DNA from: Owenia fusiformis
Taxonomy: Eukaryota > Annelida > Polychaeta > Sabellida > Oweniidae
Direction: 5' to 3'
Assembly: GCA_903813345.2 (NCBI GenBank)
Contig: CAIIXF020000006.1
Span: forward strand, 31,662,024-31,726,023
DNA length: 64,000 nucleotides
In this document: in pieces, positions 25,401 through 37,439 of the stretch
How positions within the stretch are numbered: position 1 is the first letter of the stretch
How the letters are laid out: each line of letters begins with the position of its first letter
The notes under the pieces: model-generated
What the model was told of the DNA's origin: nothing
The model's database searches: none
What the model saw: only the letters and a program-made list of their open reading frames with translations
Made by a program: the position numbers and the translations under genes

Positions 25401-26432
25401 TAACTTGGAATGGCCTTATTCTACATTCTAAATTTGATGCTAGTAAATACATTTATATATACATGCACATGAGCTAAAGATTTACTTGCTTCACAATATG
25501 AAATCTATGATGAATTATTACAAATTTCTTGCTTTCAAATATTGACTCAAAGGCTTTCACAAATGATATGAAAATATAACGCTTTTATAAAGCTGAACTT
25601 TCACATGATAACAAGAATTCATTTTCCAATTAGCAGTTCAAAAGTCCTGGAAATTGAAATTACTTACTGAAAAATTCTAAATGACATGTAATGCTCTATA
25701 TGACCTCTATCACAATGGATGCGCCGCTGAGTGCAAATCCAAACATGAAAAAATGGGTGATGGTGCTGAAACAATATTCGTTCATCACTTACAGAGTTAT
25801 TCCATGTTTGTCTCAGAATAATTTTAAGGACACCCTGTATATATATACAAACACCCTGTATATAAAACAGAACAGTATTATTTACGGCAGTATTTACACA
25901 TGTATAATGAAGTAATTCTTTTGGAAATTAGTTTATAGCGTAATTTTTGGCACATACTTCTGTACCTAGGTTCTCCCCTGGTAATATTTGGACCCCACTG
26001 TGGGCCGCAGGGGCAGCTTCCTCAAGCGATGAGAAGGCAACTATTGAAGGAGGGAAAAATGCACAGGTGAGAGATACTTGTATGAGGTTAATATAATGTT
26101 AAATATACATGTACATAGATGCTTATGCTATCTAGTTTGCCTGAAATAATTTGTAAGCTATTGAACACACAACTCTCTTTTCCTTATTTCTGCTAAAGGA
26201 ACTAGCTCCCGTGTGAAGTTTATCATGCATGATGATCCTGTATCTGAGATTTTTCTACTTTATGCAGTTATTGGGGAGATTTGGTACAATAGAGGAGGCT
26301 GGTCAACTTTGCCTGTTCCTAGCAGCAGAGGCAACCTTCTGCACAGGCTTGGATATCCCACTATCAGGGGGTGCTGAACTTAATTATGGGAACAAAAATA
26401 GACTTGGCACAGGTGGTAATATATATGGTTGA
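16454..26432 (+). CDS. HSD17B14: 17-beta-hydroxysteroid dehydrogenase 14-like short-chain dehydrogenase
   Basis: Nine exons with matching phases: 16454-16562, 20749-20787, 21974-22071, 22173-22239, 24161-24252, 24627-24731, 25033-25100, 25970-26066, 26268-26432. They give 279 residues; the human protein has 270. Classical SDR features: NAD(P)-binding TGGSKGIG at 22-29, NNAG at 100-103, catalytic Ser153, Tyr166 and Lys170 (YVSTK), then SPGNIWTPLW and a C-terminal AEATFCTGLDIPLSGGAEL, all in the positions seen in HSD17B14. No signal peptide, so cytosolic. The human enzyme oxidises 17-beta-hydroxysteroids and has been reported to use L-fucose; the substrate here is unknown. ATG 16454 is the first in-frame start; a second lies at 16475. 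Intron 1 is swollen by nested transposons and intron 4 by a minisatellite. The exon 5 acceptor (TTCAAG) is unusual. Confidence 0.94.
16658..18222. mobile_element. 1.56 kb element with ~365 bp inverted repeats in HSD17B14 intron 1
   Basis: The left arm, 16672-17036, opens TTTTGGCAACGTACCGGAGA and passes CAGAATTCCTACAAACTC in reverse complement. The right arm, 17847-18211, mirrors it through AAATCAGAGTCGTGTGAATC and ACGTTGCCAAAATTATTCGA. Arms are roughly 95 percent alike by eye. The open frame at 18032-18367 is an arm artefact. The centre holds a second inverted-repeat element (17613-17848). Confidence 0.85.
17613..17848. mobile_element. Nested MITE with GGAACGTAACCGGAGC repeats
   Basis: The left end has two copies of GGAACGTAACCGGAGC followed by AGATCAGTTGAATTAT. 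The right end is the inverted counterpart, ATAATTCAACTGATCTGCTC then two inverted copies of the 16-mer (one with a change). The element is bounded by TTA...TAA, compatible with a three-base target such as that of PIF/Harbinger elements. ~236 bp, AT-rich core, no ORF. Confidence 0.75.
19119..19388. mobile_element. MITE nested in copy A, with three internal palindromes
   Basis: Ends are inverted: TTATCCTACACTTAGTGTAC with AAATGTATAATA on the left, and TATTATACATTCAGTACACT then AAGTGTAGGATAA on the right. The core repeats a ~25 bp palindrome three times (GGAGGATATCG...CGATATACTCC) near 19197, 19226 and 19266. It is absent from copy B, so it inserted after copies A and B separated. Confidence 0.7.
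19390..19530. repeat. Hairpin near the right side of copy A
   Basis: ACATCCTATGATTTTTTTCA and GATATTGATATATGCACTCG are mirrored by GCAGATATCAATATCACCTC and CAAATCATAGGATATCC around a GCTTCGCTCTC loop. It can fold into one long stem. Not present in copy B. Confidence 0.65.
19930..20229 (-). pseudogene. Tc1/mariner (IS630) transposase relic
   Basis: Reading leftwards from 20229 the frame gives KALFHLSGHVNKQNMRFWAA, which matches the DEAHFHLSG-VNKQN-R-W region of mariner-type transposases. The catalytic aspartate context is changed (YDKALFH). After an in-frame stop near 20035 the frame continues with LLTVNFERYQNMI, the next conserved block (VTVNSERY). The N-terminal DNA-binding part is missing. 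Dead copy inside the 18516-20345 element. Confidence 0.72.
22285..23520. repeat. Minisatellite of ~54 bp units in HSD17B14 intron 4
   Basis: Roughly 20 diverged copies of a unit with GATTTATGTATCTATTGCAA, TGATGATCCACACTGGTGTA and AACATCAAATACTG. Frames on both strands stay open for 60-134 codons only because of the repeat. It lies between exons 4 and 5 and starts ~45 bp after the exon 4 donor. Confidence 0.92.
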
Positions 26433-28304
26433 TTAAACAGTTATGCAGTGGATTATCATGGATAAGCTTGGAGTAACTCCAGTCCCATATCTGAGGGAGG
26501 TTAGACTTAAAATTACCAAATTCTGAAGGGGTCCTGCATCTACATACATGGTTACATACATATTTGCATATGGACATGTACAGCATATTATTTTAAAATT
26601 TCAGGGAATGAGACTGTACAGTATAACAATTAATGAAGATATTTGGACTCAGTGCATTGTGTGCTGAACCATTCCACGAAGATGTCATTTTCCAAAGTTT
26701 AGGAAACAACATCTGAGTGGAATGAAGCAGCCACAATGCATTGAGTCCTGGTGGGCTTAAATTCTTTTCACACATTGCAAAATATTTTCTATAAAATCAC
26801 CTAAAAGATAGAAAAGCACTAAAAGAACATATTTTCATTGAAACCTTTTGCAAAGGTCAAGTATTGGAAAAATTTCAATCGCTTTGTAACTGTACACAAC
26901 AAATGCGTTATTGATATTTCACACACTGTTCATTATGTGAATACTCTGTTCAGATTGGCTGGAATCGGACACACCTTGCCTAGCTAGGTGTGTGATATCT
27001 ATTTAAGAGAGGATGGAGATTCGATGATCTATTGTATAATGTATTTTGGTATAATATATGACCTTAGATTTTATTCTGTTCATGGTTAAAAATGTAAAAG
27101 CAATTGAGGTGTTATATTTGCCATAAATCATAGAATCTAGCGAGGTGTTTGTGCCAATTCTAACATGATAACAGTATGCCATAGCAAGATACATTATATT
27201 CATTTGTCTATAATGAATGTTAATAGTCATGTATACACCATTATAGACCAGTAAATCAATTGTTCTTATTATTGTGACATAACCCATCAGGCAGGATTTG
27301 TATATTTTATTAGATTTATATTCAAATAGATAAGATAGAGGGAAAGGATGCAGTGGTTGATATTAAAATTTGCTCAAAATATATTAAATGTTGGTATTAT
27401 TTTTAATACAGTATGTCTTCACAAGGCCAATCTGTCTTTCCTCATATCCATCTGTCTGTCTATCAACAGCAATTTTTGCCAAATGAAAACTCATTTGTCT
27501 GAACTATATGCTCAATTCCCATTTTACGAGGATCTATGCTAGTAATTTACACCATTGTTCCCAACTCGAACCTTTTTGGTCATTTTTAATATATTGTCTT
27601 TTTATGTCTTTAAAATATTTTAAGGCATGAGAATCTATATTTAGTTTTTAGTGTTTAGTTTAGCTCAGAAGTGCAATATCTAATTTTATGTTCAAATTGC
27701 AATCACTATATATGTTTTCTAGTTGTTATGGTTTGGATGTATTAAATGAGAAGGTTTAAATATTGTAGTCAAACATCAAGCTCCTATGTAGCACTTTTTA
27801 TGTCACCACTTGTCAGTGATGACATATTGTTATGGTCTCCAACTTTTTTGTAACGGCGTCTTGGGGTCATCGTTTGGAGTTCAGCATTTCACGTTCTGCA
27901 TATATGACAGGTGGTGACATTTGGCAATGCCTTGTTCAAAACTACTGGGTAGTGAGATATAATGATGGACGCAAAATGTAATTTTTAGTAAATTGCCTTG
28001 TGCTAAATTATATGTATAGGCCTAAAATTTTGTCACTGCAATAGATAAATATTGAAGTTTATCAATAAAAATTGTTTACTTCATTTTTGGCAAACTTTGT
28101 GGCAGTGCTAGTCTTCAACATATTCCGAGGCATGGGAGTTAGCATGTGTTGTATGTATTTAGTGATTAAAGTGCCATTAGAATCTTTTCAGACAGATATT
28201 TTAAGGAGTGGTAAATATTTTTATAGAGAATTCCGAGCAATGTTTTTCAGATTTAATGTCGAGGGATCTTTTTGAAAACTACAGGTTTTGTTCAGATCAA
28301 CCTG
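26433..28304. other. HSD17B14 3' flank
   Basis: Presumed 3' UTR and intergenic DNA. No further exon was recognised. A fragment of the hairpin-ended dispersed family (inverted, near 27800-27860: TGTCACCACT ... TATTGTTATGGTCTCC) lies here. An AATAAA occurs at 28064 but is 1.6 kb past the stop, so its use for this gene is uncertain. Confidence 0.5.
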
Positions 28305-28781
28305 AGACTAACACCCCAGTCACATTTGTCGTACGGCGGCCGTGCGTCGACCGCAGGTGATCAATTAATTAAATCAGTGAATATCTGCGGAGCGTAGGAA
28401 AACTACGCTCGCCTTGCGGTGTCCGTACGGCATATCCAGTTCTTTACAGGCCGCAAGGTAGGCGTAGAAATTATAACTCGGAGTTTTAATATTTGTTCAT
28501 TTCTGCGGCCCCCTTGAAATCAACAAGCCGTTGCCAGACCGCAGAAAGGTCCAACGCTGGCCACACGTCGGGTTTGCCCTAGGTTTGCCGTTGACTCGCG
28601 TCTGCTGTAGTAGGGTTTGATGGATAATGTACCTTTGGAAACATTTTTTATGTTAGTTTTCGGCCATGTATTTGCTGTAAACACAACACAATACGTATAC
28701 TGTTTGATGTAAGGTAACTGATACCACAGCAATTAATTTGACTTGCACTTTTTATTTGATACTATGTACACTCCCCTCCAT

Positions 28782-29091
28782 AAGTTTGGCAACCTTAGCT
28801 CCCCTCTTTAACTTTGAATTTTTATTTACTTGACCTGCGATGAAAATACTTATACTAATGATGGAAACGTAATTTGACGATTTTCAAAAATTCATCAAAT
28901 TTATCATCAATTTTTGACCTATTGTAATTGAGGAAAAAAATGAGAAAATTTGGAGGAATTGGATATAAATTCAAGTTACGTTTCCATCAATATTATAAGT
29001 TATTTCATCGCACGTTAATTAGTAAATAAAAATTCAAACGTAAAGATACTTCAACACGTATTTCAATGGGTGAGCTAAGGTTGCCAAACTT
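28782..29091. mobile_element. TA-flanked MITE, ~310 bp
   Basis: Begins TA-AGTTTGGCAACCTTAGCTC and ends TGAGCTAAGGTTGCCAAACT-TA. Inner inverted blocks TTGAATTTTTATTTAC and GATGGAAACGTAA are mirrored. TA on both sides fits a Tc1/mariner target. It interrupts the left arm of the larger foldback: the corresponding right-arm position (about 33590) lacks it. Confidence 0.78.
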
Positions 29092-29905
29092 ATTAGACAG
29101 GTTCCGATTCAAATAATTCAAGTTTTCGAGGCATTTTTTAGAAAAAGCAACAGACCTATTTTTACTAGATCAGTTTTTCATGCTGATAAAGATATTAAAA
29201 GATGACAGCTCAACGGGGTGGTCACGACACTAAATTTCGGCATTTTTACCCCCCTAGGAAAATATTCTAGGGGGTACTATGAAACTAGTTCATAACTCAA
29301 AGGATATATGAGCTATTGTTCTGAGTTGTACACCATACATTGATAGTACAAATATGAATACTATCCTAAAGTTATGAGTTGATACCCTTTTTGGTCTCAG
29401 AAAAATACAAAAAACAGGAAAAAGATAAGCAATTTTTGTCTTGCCAATTTTATATTTTTAGCTTCAAGCATAATATGACAGCTTTAACAGCTCATAGTAG
29501 TATTCTAAATACATTTCCAAGCTATGTGTGGTATTGTAATACATCTATTTTAGTTATGAAGTACTATTTTGTAATTTTAATATGACTTTTTAGTGCCCTA
29601 CCCCTGGAAAATTGAAGAAAGTGGATGTGGTGAATTTTATCATTTTGCAGCATTAAGTTAGAAACATTTATTGATAGACACCAAATCAATAAATTCATAC
29701 CATCATCAAATGTTAGGTGACATTCTAATTCATTTATTACTAGAAAACAGGACTTAAGATATTTTGTATGTAAGTTTTCAATTTAGTACATGGATCATAA
29801 TGAAATCTAGTGTAATCACATACTAGAGAGGTTGGCATACAGTCTGGACATTGACATAAAGTCTAACATTATAATCATCAATTGATCTCATTTGAGCAAC
29901 TAGAC

Positions 29906-31125
29906 GGGTACACCCCAGTTCTCCGAAACCCAGTTGTCCGAAACCCAGTTCTCCGAAACCCAGTTGTCCGAAACCCAATTCCCCGAAACCCAGTTGTCCG
30001 AAACCCATTACTCCGAAAAATAAAGTCATAATTTACCAGAGAAAAAGGGGGGGGGCGTAGCTTACTTAAGCTTACGTCAGTTTCATGCCATGTATTTTGC
30101 CAAATTAATGACATGGACGCATTCTGATATTCATAGATCTCTCTCTCACTTTGAATTGCATCCATTGCATGGCGTTACCAGAATGGCAGGAACGGAAGAT
30201 TTATTTTACATTGTGATTCTAAAAAAGGTTATTAAAACACATATATATTACGGAACAGTTTATCTTATCTTCTTCAATCTCTTTTATATAGGCAAAATAA
30301 AATGAAACATTTTGAAACAGATAAAATAAGTTCGCATAGAACTTTAAGTCTAAGAATAAAACAGTATACAAAATATTTTGTCGCATTTAATTTCTTAGTC
30401 TCGGTCTCTTATCAAATCGTAAAAGAATAAAACATTCTAAACTTAATCACTTGGGATTTATGTTTTGGCATTCGTTTCAGGCATTTGTTTTTTATGTTCT
30501 TCTCCTGAAATGTATTTGTTTGACAATAATCAGAGAAAGTGCGTATACGTATAAATATGCCACGCAAACAAACGGGTGTGATTTCAATTTCTTGTCTGTC
30601 TGAGGACGTATTGGGAAAGAGGTAGAATTAAAGAATTCTTATGAATGAGTCATGCAAGATACTAGAACTAGTAAAGTAATGTATTGGATTAATTTCTGAT
30701 GGATCTGGATAAAATATATTTCAAAACTTTGTCAACACTAGATAACTTCATTAGTATCTTGATATATTTGGCTATCATGCGTTTAAAATACGTTCCTAAA
30801 TTAAACTATGAAGACGTTAGGTGAGAAATATTGCTTTTGTGTGTTCGAAAAGTATTTGGTTGTATTTTGTAGTTCTCAAGTTAACCATGAACTTTCGTGG
30901 GCTAATTAACGTCTTGACTTAGCATATTTAGCCTAATTTTGCAATGATGTCAACGTGATTCAAATGTTATGCTGTCGTGATTCGCAGAGGTTGCAACATG
31001 ATTCGTTTTAAGAAATTGTATTTTTTGATAAGATCCCCTAATTTTCGGAGAACTGGGTTTCGGACAACTGGGTTTCGGAGAATTGGGTTTCGGACAACTG
31101 GGTTTCGGACAACTGGGTTGACCCC
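29906..31125. mobile_element. Element with iterated 15-mer ends (copy B)
   Basis: Begins GGGTACACCCC with alternating CAGTTCTCCGAAACC and CAGTTGTCCGAAACC units, and ends with the inverted units and GGGTTGACCCC, as copy A does. It shares the next ~230 bp with copy A (TAAAGTCATAATTTACCAGA, CTTACGTCAGTTTCATGCCA, GGCGTTACCAGAATGGCAGG). It lacks copy A's nested MITE but has ~700 bp of its own. No clear target duplication. No ORF. Confidence 0.82.
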
Positions 31126-33897
31126 GAGGATTGAGGATTAAGAATGTCAGAAAACATTTTTGGCAGAATGAGGAGGATTTAGAATGCCAGAATGGCAGAA
31201 CGGAGAGTGTTCCACTTACACAGGTTCTACTGTATTTACATAATAATGTTATAAAGGAGCATGTAGGTTATCGCAAACAACTTCAGACAATTCTAACTTG
31301 AATTATGAATATTTTCTGACCATGAACATGGGTATATTTTTAGATCTATTCATTATCTTCAAGAGAAGCAAATATAATGATTAATCAGACCTTAGTGATA
31401 TTAAAGGGAATGGCCCAATCAACATACTTTTTACTAAAAATGTTGACCTAATTTTTTCCAAAGATGCAACCTTTAATTATATTGTTGAATGCATAATTAG
31501 AATATGCTTTGAGACATGTTCTATTTCCTAGGAGGAAAAGTGGATTGCTCCAGGGTGACCAAAATGAACTGAAACCAATGGATAGCATGAATTTTTTCAA
31601 AGGGGAAATAACATGGGGAACACTAATCTTAGGGGAATTCAGTTTTCTTTTCAAGAGCTATTTGATACATTAAAATAAAGAATAGTAATACATTAAACAT
31701 TGTTAAAATGATTGCATTTTTGGTGAAAATGAGGTCAACAACTTTGAAAAAATATATTGATGGGTTGATTGCTAGTGAAATATCTCCGAGTCCGATTGAC
31801 TTTATTATCCCTATATACCTGTCTTCATGGTCAGAAAATAGTCATAATCAAAGATATAACTGTCTGAAATTGTTTGTGATAACTTACCTGAACCTTTCCA
31901 GGTCAAATCAGGAGAGACAAAATTATTTCCACCAAATTTTTGACATGTCTTCAAATACGATAATATTTTCTTCATAAGATAGAGTGTCACTTGTGAAATT
32001 TATTGATTGACCTGAGATCGTACCATATCTTTATGACATAGAAGCGAAATACCCATATTGAACTTTAATGATGTTTGTTTAATTGTTGTTTGCCACTTTT
32101 CGACAATTATCAAAATTTGGGGGTTTAGGGGAGGCGTACAATTAGGTTAAAAATTCACCTGATTCAGACTATCCTTAAATGAGCACTGATTCACCCAAGA
32201 GCATAACTTTTTCAAAACATGTAAGTGTTATTTTTGGACCACTCACATTAATGTTTCGTCTAATTTTCCCTCAGAGTTTCATCATCATTGTCCAAATCTT
32301 AGGCCATATTTGTTGAGATTCTTTGCAGTTGGAAAAGATTCGGCATTAGGTGTTATAAGTCCCAGAGCACGATAAATAAAAAAATAACAACAAAATGACA
32401 TAGAACTGATTTTCTCCTGTGTGTGTCAGCCTTGGTCTACCAAATTGCTATTCAGTAGGAAGAAACTCATTTTTCAGTTTCCATTTTAGTTTCCTGACAA
32501 ATAGAGCGATCATCCCAGGATTTTTACTATGATCTATGTGTCGCCATAGCAACTTCTGTTTTAGGGAACAATAGAACAATAGAAAAGATAACTTTACCAT
32601 AATTTTAATCATCCCACATTGTAGACATATTTAGAATTAAAAATATGAAGAGAATGACAAAACCTCTTAAAACACATTTCTTAGGAAACAAATAGTGTCG
32701 TATTCTTGTTACTATGGCAACAGAGTTTTTTCTTTTTGTCATTTTTGTCATACAGATTACCTATCATACCAGGACCAAATCCTGAAAATTTGAATTCAGT
32801 ATCTTCATTAGTATCTTAGATATATAGGTTTCTTAGTGTCCCCTGCAGATTTTATCGGATAAAATAAGGAAAATGCTCTGAAGAGTGTTGCCCAAGGATG
32901 CCACGTAACAGTTCTGGTATTTTTGAGGTCCCAACCCTCTATTCATGGGAATAGTTAACCATTGTAAAGCTTCTCAGGGTTAACTGACAGAATTGATTGC
33001 ATCTTCAACTAAGAAGACAATAAAATGTTAAAACCAGAAGAAAACCACACCAACTTTCTTCTATTTACCAGGGGTGTAGGGCACTATAAAGTCATATTAA
33101 AATCACAAAATAGTACCTCATCACTATAATAGATGTATTACAATATCACACATAGCTTGGGAATGTTGTTAGAATACTACTTTGAGCTGTTTAAGTTATC
33201 ATATTTTGCTTGAAGCTACAAATATAAAATAAGCAAGAAAAAAATGACAAAAAATTGCATATTTTTTTCTAATTAATTGTATTTTTCCGAAACCAACAAA
33301 GATATCAACCTATAACTTAAGGGTAGTATTCATCTCTGTACTAACAATGTATGCTGTAGAACTCAGAACAATAGATATATATCCTTTGAGTTATGAACTA
33401 ATATTATAGTACCCTAAAATAATTTCCTAGGGGGGTAAAAACGCTAAAATTCGTGACCACCCCGTTGAGCTGTCATCTTTTAATATCTTTATCAGCATGA
33501 AAACCTGATCCAGAAAAAATAGGTCTGTAAAAAATGCCTCAAAAACCCTTTCCCTTGAGATATTCTGAAATTGGAACCTGTCTATATGGAGTGTACATCC
33601 TAACACTTCAAACAACATTTATAAATTGTACTGATATATATGAAATAAAAAGAATCAACGTTAATCACACCGCAGTCACATTTCCTCCGGCGATATTGCG
33701 GTCAGTAACATTTTTACGGTCGCCTTGGAACTTCTGCGGTCGGATACTTTTATTTGCAGTCACATTTCCTACGGCAGTCGCATGGCAACAGCCTGTTGAT
33801 TACTACGGGGACCGTAGAAATGAACAAATATTATAACTCCGAGTTATAATTTCTACGGCTAGGTTTAATACAGTGAACCCCCGGGGTGTTACTTATA

Positions 33898-34097
33898 TCC
33901 TGAATAGAGTGACTCCTAGCTCTATCTGAGTTTTCTATTTCACATCGTGGGTGGTATCTATAATTGTGTTGATTTATGGAGACTAGCCTCATCAATTATC
34001 TTTTCACATCTTAGGTTTATATACATGAAGTTAAACCAGTTTTCAAATGTTGATACATTTAGAGCTTGTTGGCCATAAGGAAGGCAGATCTAACGTA
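33898..34097. other. Short unassigned spacer
   Basis: Lies between the large foldback and the mariner-like element. No coding sequence, repeat or regulatory motif was recognised. Confidence 0.5.
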
Positions 34098-35161
34098 CAG
34101 GGTGGTCAAAAAATGGAAACCCTAATACCATTTTCCTCATAGCTTTGTCATTTTAAAAAATAACTCCCTGATATTTTACACTTTTGTACATCATTCAATT
34201 TGCTACCAGCCTACTTTATTTCATGACCATCAGATTGATAGTCAAATGTTTTAGTACTTTAAAGGGGCAACAAGGCCTGTAGGGAGAAAATAGGAAAATC
34301 AAAAAAAATTCTGAGCTATCAAGGCAACATTTGGCTTAACATCTTCTTTGACATACCTATTTTCTTAAAATGTATGGATAAACTATCAATTTCAGCCTTA
34401 AGAAGTGTAAATTCAGTTCAAAGCTTGAAAAAGGGGAAATCCACTTTTATATTTTTAAGATCCACCATGTTTCAAGAGGAATATCAGCTGAAATAATGTT
34501 TATCTAGGGGGTTTCTTTGTAGATAATAAAAATAGATGTTAGTCTTGATGAAATATCCAAACTTAAATATATTTTGGCACTGGTCCATGATCGTTGAATG
34601 GCCCCTCTGCACTAATTGGCACCTTTAAATAACATGTCCAGTGTTCACTATTGCGCTGTGGGGAAACCTGTATTCATCGTCTAAAATGTCCCTATTTGTG
34701 GGGATATGGCAGAGATAGAGTATATGAGAATGACCTCAGGACAATTGCAAACCTCAAAAGTGAGACCATTCGTGTCATTCAGGCCATCGCTGCTGAGGAA
34801 TGCATTCCCAGGTTCGGGTCATTGACAACTGTGCTGTTTTGCCTACAGCGCGATGATGGCCAAATCTGAATCATGTTATTCATAATGCTGTAAAATTGTG
34901 ACTATCAGTCTAATAGTCATGAAATGTGGTAGGGTGGTAGGAAATTGAATGATGTACAAATGTATGAAATATCAGGGAGTAATATTTTAAAGTGACAAAA
35001 ATATAAGGAAAATGCATAGATCCCGGCAAGATTATTTTGTAGTAGAATCAGTAGCTTAATTAATATATATATAATTATTCTTTGAGCCTATGATCCTACT
35101 ACAAAACAATCTGGCCAACATCTGTGGGAAAATGCAGGGTTTCCAGTTTTTGACCACCCTG
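34098..35161 (+). mobile_element. Mariner-like element, 1.06 kb, internally deleted
   Basis: Flanked by TA on both sides (34096-34097, 35162-35163). Terminal inverted repeats: CAGGGTGGTCAAAAAATGGA left, and the right end TCCAGTTTTTGACCACCCTG. Subterminal blocks are also inverted (ATCATTCAATTTGCTACCA against GGAAATTGAATGATGTAC). It encodes only a C-terminal transposase remnant. Confidence 0.85.
34651..34869 (+). pseudogene. Mariner-type transposase C-terminal remnant
   Basis: The open frame carries RVYENDLRTIANLKSETIRV and ends CLQRDDGQI. This is the layout of mariner transposase C-termini: a VY-N-PRT--DLK helix, then a closing C-----GGHL-type tail. The DDE catalytic core is absent. Sits inside the TA-flanked element. 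Confidence 0.6.
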
Positions 35162-35209
35162 TAGAAGGGCCAATACAGGGCAACAAGCAGATGAACGAAT
35201 CATGCGACC

Positions 35210-35345
35210 AGAGGAACCTGTCATGCGACTTTAAAATAGCCGCCACAAAATCCAACCAATCAAAGCTCGTGTTACGATAACCAGTGGCGAAACTATTGAC
35301 CAATGAAAGGAGAGCTTATAAAAATGTATGGCGTGAAATGAAATT
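35210..35345 (+). promoter_or_regulatory. Promoter-like cluster: CCAAT boxes and TATA box
   Basis: CCAATCAAA near 35256 and GACCAATGAAA near 35299 are followed by TATAAAAATG near 35317, with TATA-to-CCAAT spacing normal for an animal promoter. No gene was recognised immediately downstream. It could serve a non-coding transcript or belong to an old element. Confidence 0.3.
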
Positions 35346-35699
35346 GTGAAAAAATTGAAGTTGTGAAATTTATCGCAAAAACATAAATAACATTGTAAAT
35401 GCATGGAAATAAAAGGAACTGATGGACCAGAAGATACAGAGATATATCTAAATTAAATTGAAAGACGGTGCATGAGAAATATTGATCAAATAAGGTAAAT
35501 ATATTAAATGTTTGTTAAAAATTTATTGACAAAAGACATTTGTCGTATGATTTGAATTCGATTTGATTTACTCGAGTCTCTAGAATATAGAGAAGGCTTT
35601 GGACTAGGGGTGAAACGAATACTCGAGTATTCGGTTGCAAATAAGTCTGGGGTGATATTCGAATGGCATTTTGTGGTATTCTAATATTAAACGTAAAGG

Positions 35700-37162
35700 C
35701 TAGAGTACCGACAATTGTCGGTACTCTAGACTCTGATGTGGTGGCACGCTAGAGGACCGACAAATAAATTGTCGGTACGGGAGATATGCTGTGTTTACAC
35801 GCTAGAGGACCGACAAATATTGATTTTCGAATTTTCTGGCGCATGCGCAATGCGCGGGGGGATATTTCAGATATCATACGGATATTTTGGGAACAAGTGC
35901 AAAACCCGGGGAGGGCATTAGCCCCGGTTACCCGGGGATTACCAAACCCAGTCAAAAAATGGTAGCCCGGGAACAGGGAATGGTAGTAAACGTTGAAAAC
36001 CCAATAAAAAGGAAGGGGCGTTTGCTACCCATTAGATAGAAGAAAATAGCTAGAATGTTTTTTAGAGCTTATCGTATGGTATGAGGTTCCATATCCATCC
36101 GCCAAAAGGTATATAGTCCATTTAAAAACCTGTGGTATCGTTCTAAATAACCCATAGTTGGCTTCTAGGGTACCTAGTATGCCACTATTTAATTGGTATC
36201 AAAATAAAGAGGAGTTCAACTTTTATTTGAATTACGAAAATAGCGATGTAGGTCAAAATAGTTCCGAACGTGAGGATGTTTACTACGCGTTTGCCTGTCA
36301 TATCAGAATTGAGGAAGTGGTAGCAAACGCGAGTTACAATAAACGGACGCTGATATCTCAAAAAGTAACCTGACTCCCTATAATTTGATGTAGGTCAATC
36401 GAACCCCTATATGGACAGGTGCATTTTGATGTATAACACTATGGGGGGTAAGCGTTTCATAGTTGGTCACGAACGCCATATGTGCAAAGTATTGTTATGA
36501 ATTTTCGAATTTGGTGTTGGATTACGGTACTCATACCTTATAGCACAATTTTTGATGGAAGTTGCATTTGGCTCCCTTAGTTAATGGCTACGAGAGAGCT
36601 ACCAAACGCAAAGTAAACAGTGATATATTCCAAATGAGATATTTCTCCTGTGCCATGGCGTAGTAAGGGTAGAGGTCGACGGGGGCGAAAGCATCCCCTC
36701 CTAATTGTATATATCGACCCATTAGATAGAACAAGAAAAGAGCTTTAAAATGTTTTTTAATTGAAGCTTGTAGGACAATTTTGATGGAAGTTGAATCAAT
36801 TTTTGTCGAAATAAATTATGGCTCACTACAAGTTAATGCCTGTACGATTCCATACTGCAAAAGAAGCACTATCCCCCCTCAAAAGAAAAATAGGTCTTGC
36901 CGGGATTCGAACTCGGGACCGAGTGTGTTGGAATCGTGCTCGCTAACCACTAGACTACCAGTGATGAAGTTATTTGTCACATTAAAAGTAGTGAATTTAT
37001 TTATGAAATTGTCGGCTCTCTAGCAAAAACACGTAGCAGCCACTTGCGTACCGACAATTGTCGGTTCTCTATCTGACACTACTAGGTGACGATAGAGTGC
37101 CGACAATTGTCGGTACCCCAGCAAATACCCCTGGACAGTCTCCAGTACCGACAATTGTCGGT
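35700..37162. mobile_element. Interval bounded by clusters of the palindrome ACCGACAATTGTCGGT
   Basis: The left cluster has an exact copy at 35707-35722, set in a longer 30 bp perfect palindrome (35700-35729), plus two variant copies near 35756 and 35808. The right cluster has copies at 37050-37065, 37099-37114 (first base changed) and 37147-37162. Between them lies ~1.2 kb of non-coding sequence containing a partial internal duplication (ACCCATTAGATAGAA near 36027 and 36718) and a tRNA-like segment. Clustered palindromes at both ends look like binding sites of a transposase or another DNA-binding protein. No transposase is present. Confidence 0.5.
36893..36968 (-). pseudogene. tRNA-like segment (pseudogene or SINE head)
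   Basis: On the minus strand TAGTCTAGTGGTTAGCG is a good A box and GAGTTCGAATCCCGG a good B box. The acceptor stem does not pair (the CAAGACC side has no GGTCTTG partner) and the T stem has one mismatch, so this is not a working tRNA. Confidence 0.6.
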
Positions 37163-37439
37163 CCTGGAGCCACTCCGAATATTAAACGATTGACTGCTCA
37201 TGCGCGCCGATTTAGTCTACCGCCAAGACAAAACAAGGGCGTTACAATACCCGCAAATTTATCGGTTCGTGCAGTACTTGTTTGTGATAGCGCCCTCTGC
37301 AGGTTACTGTGCTTAATAGCCTACAGTAATACGGGGTAGGATATCGGGAATTTGGTGCAGTTTCTATCCGTCGATTACGCTATGAATTGAATACCCTGCG
37401 TGCAGAGTCTAGTTAAACTACACTCTGCCTAGTAGAGAC

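Larger units (their letters stand above)
28305..33897. mobile_element. Large nested foldback element, ~5.6 kb
   Basis: The outer ends are inverted: TAACACCCCAGTCACATTTG left and CCCCGGGGTGTTA right. Arms match in patches: TAGAAATTATAACTCGGAG with TATTTGTTCATTTCTGCGG near 28470 against 33805-33860, then the block with AGATGACAGCTCAACGGGGT GGTCACGA (29200) against 33450-33480, and CCCTTTTTTG-free inner parts to about 29640 against 33065. The interior carries copy B of the 15-mer element; the left arm is interrupted by a small TA-flanked MITE. No transposase was recognised. Confidence 0.7.

Noticed and set aside
31708-31977. 89-codon plus-strand frame in the loop of the large foldback, possible transposase
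   Set aside because: No DDE, zinc-finger or helix-turn-helix signature seen; composition like the AT-rich surroundings.
36893-36968. Functional tRNA gene
   Set aside because: A and B boxes are good but the acceptor stem cannot form.
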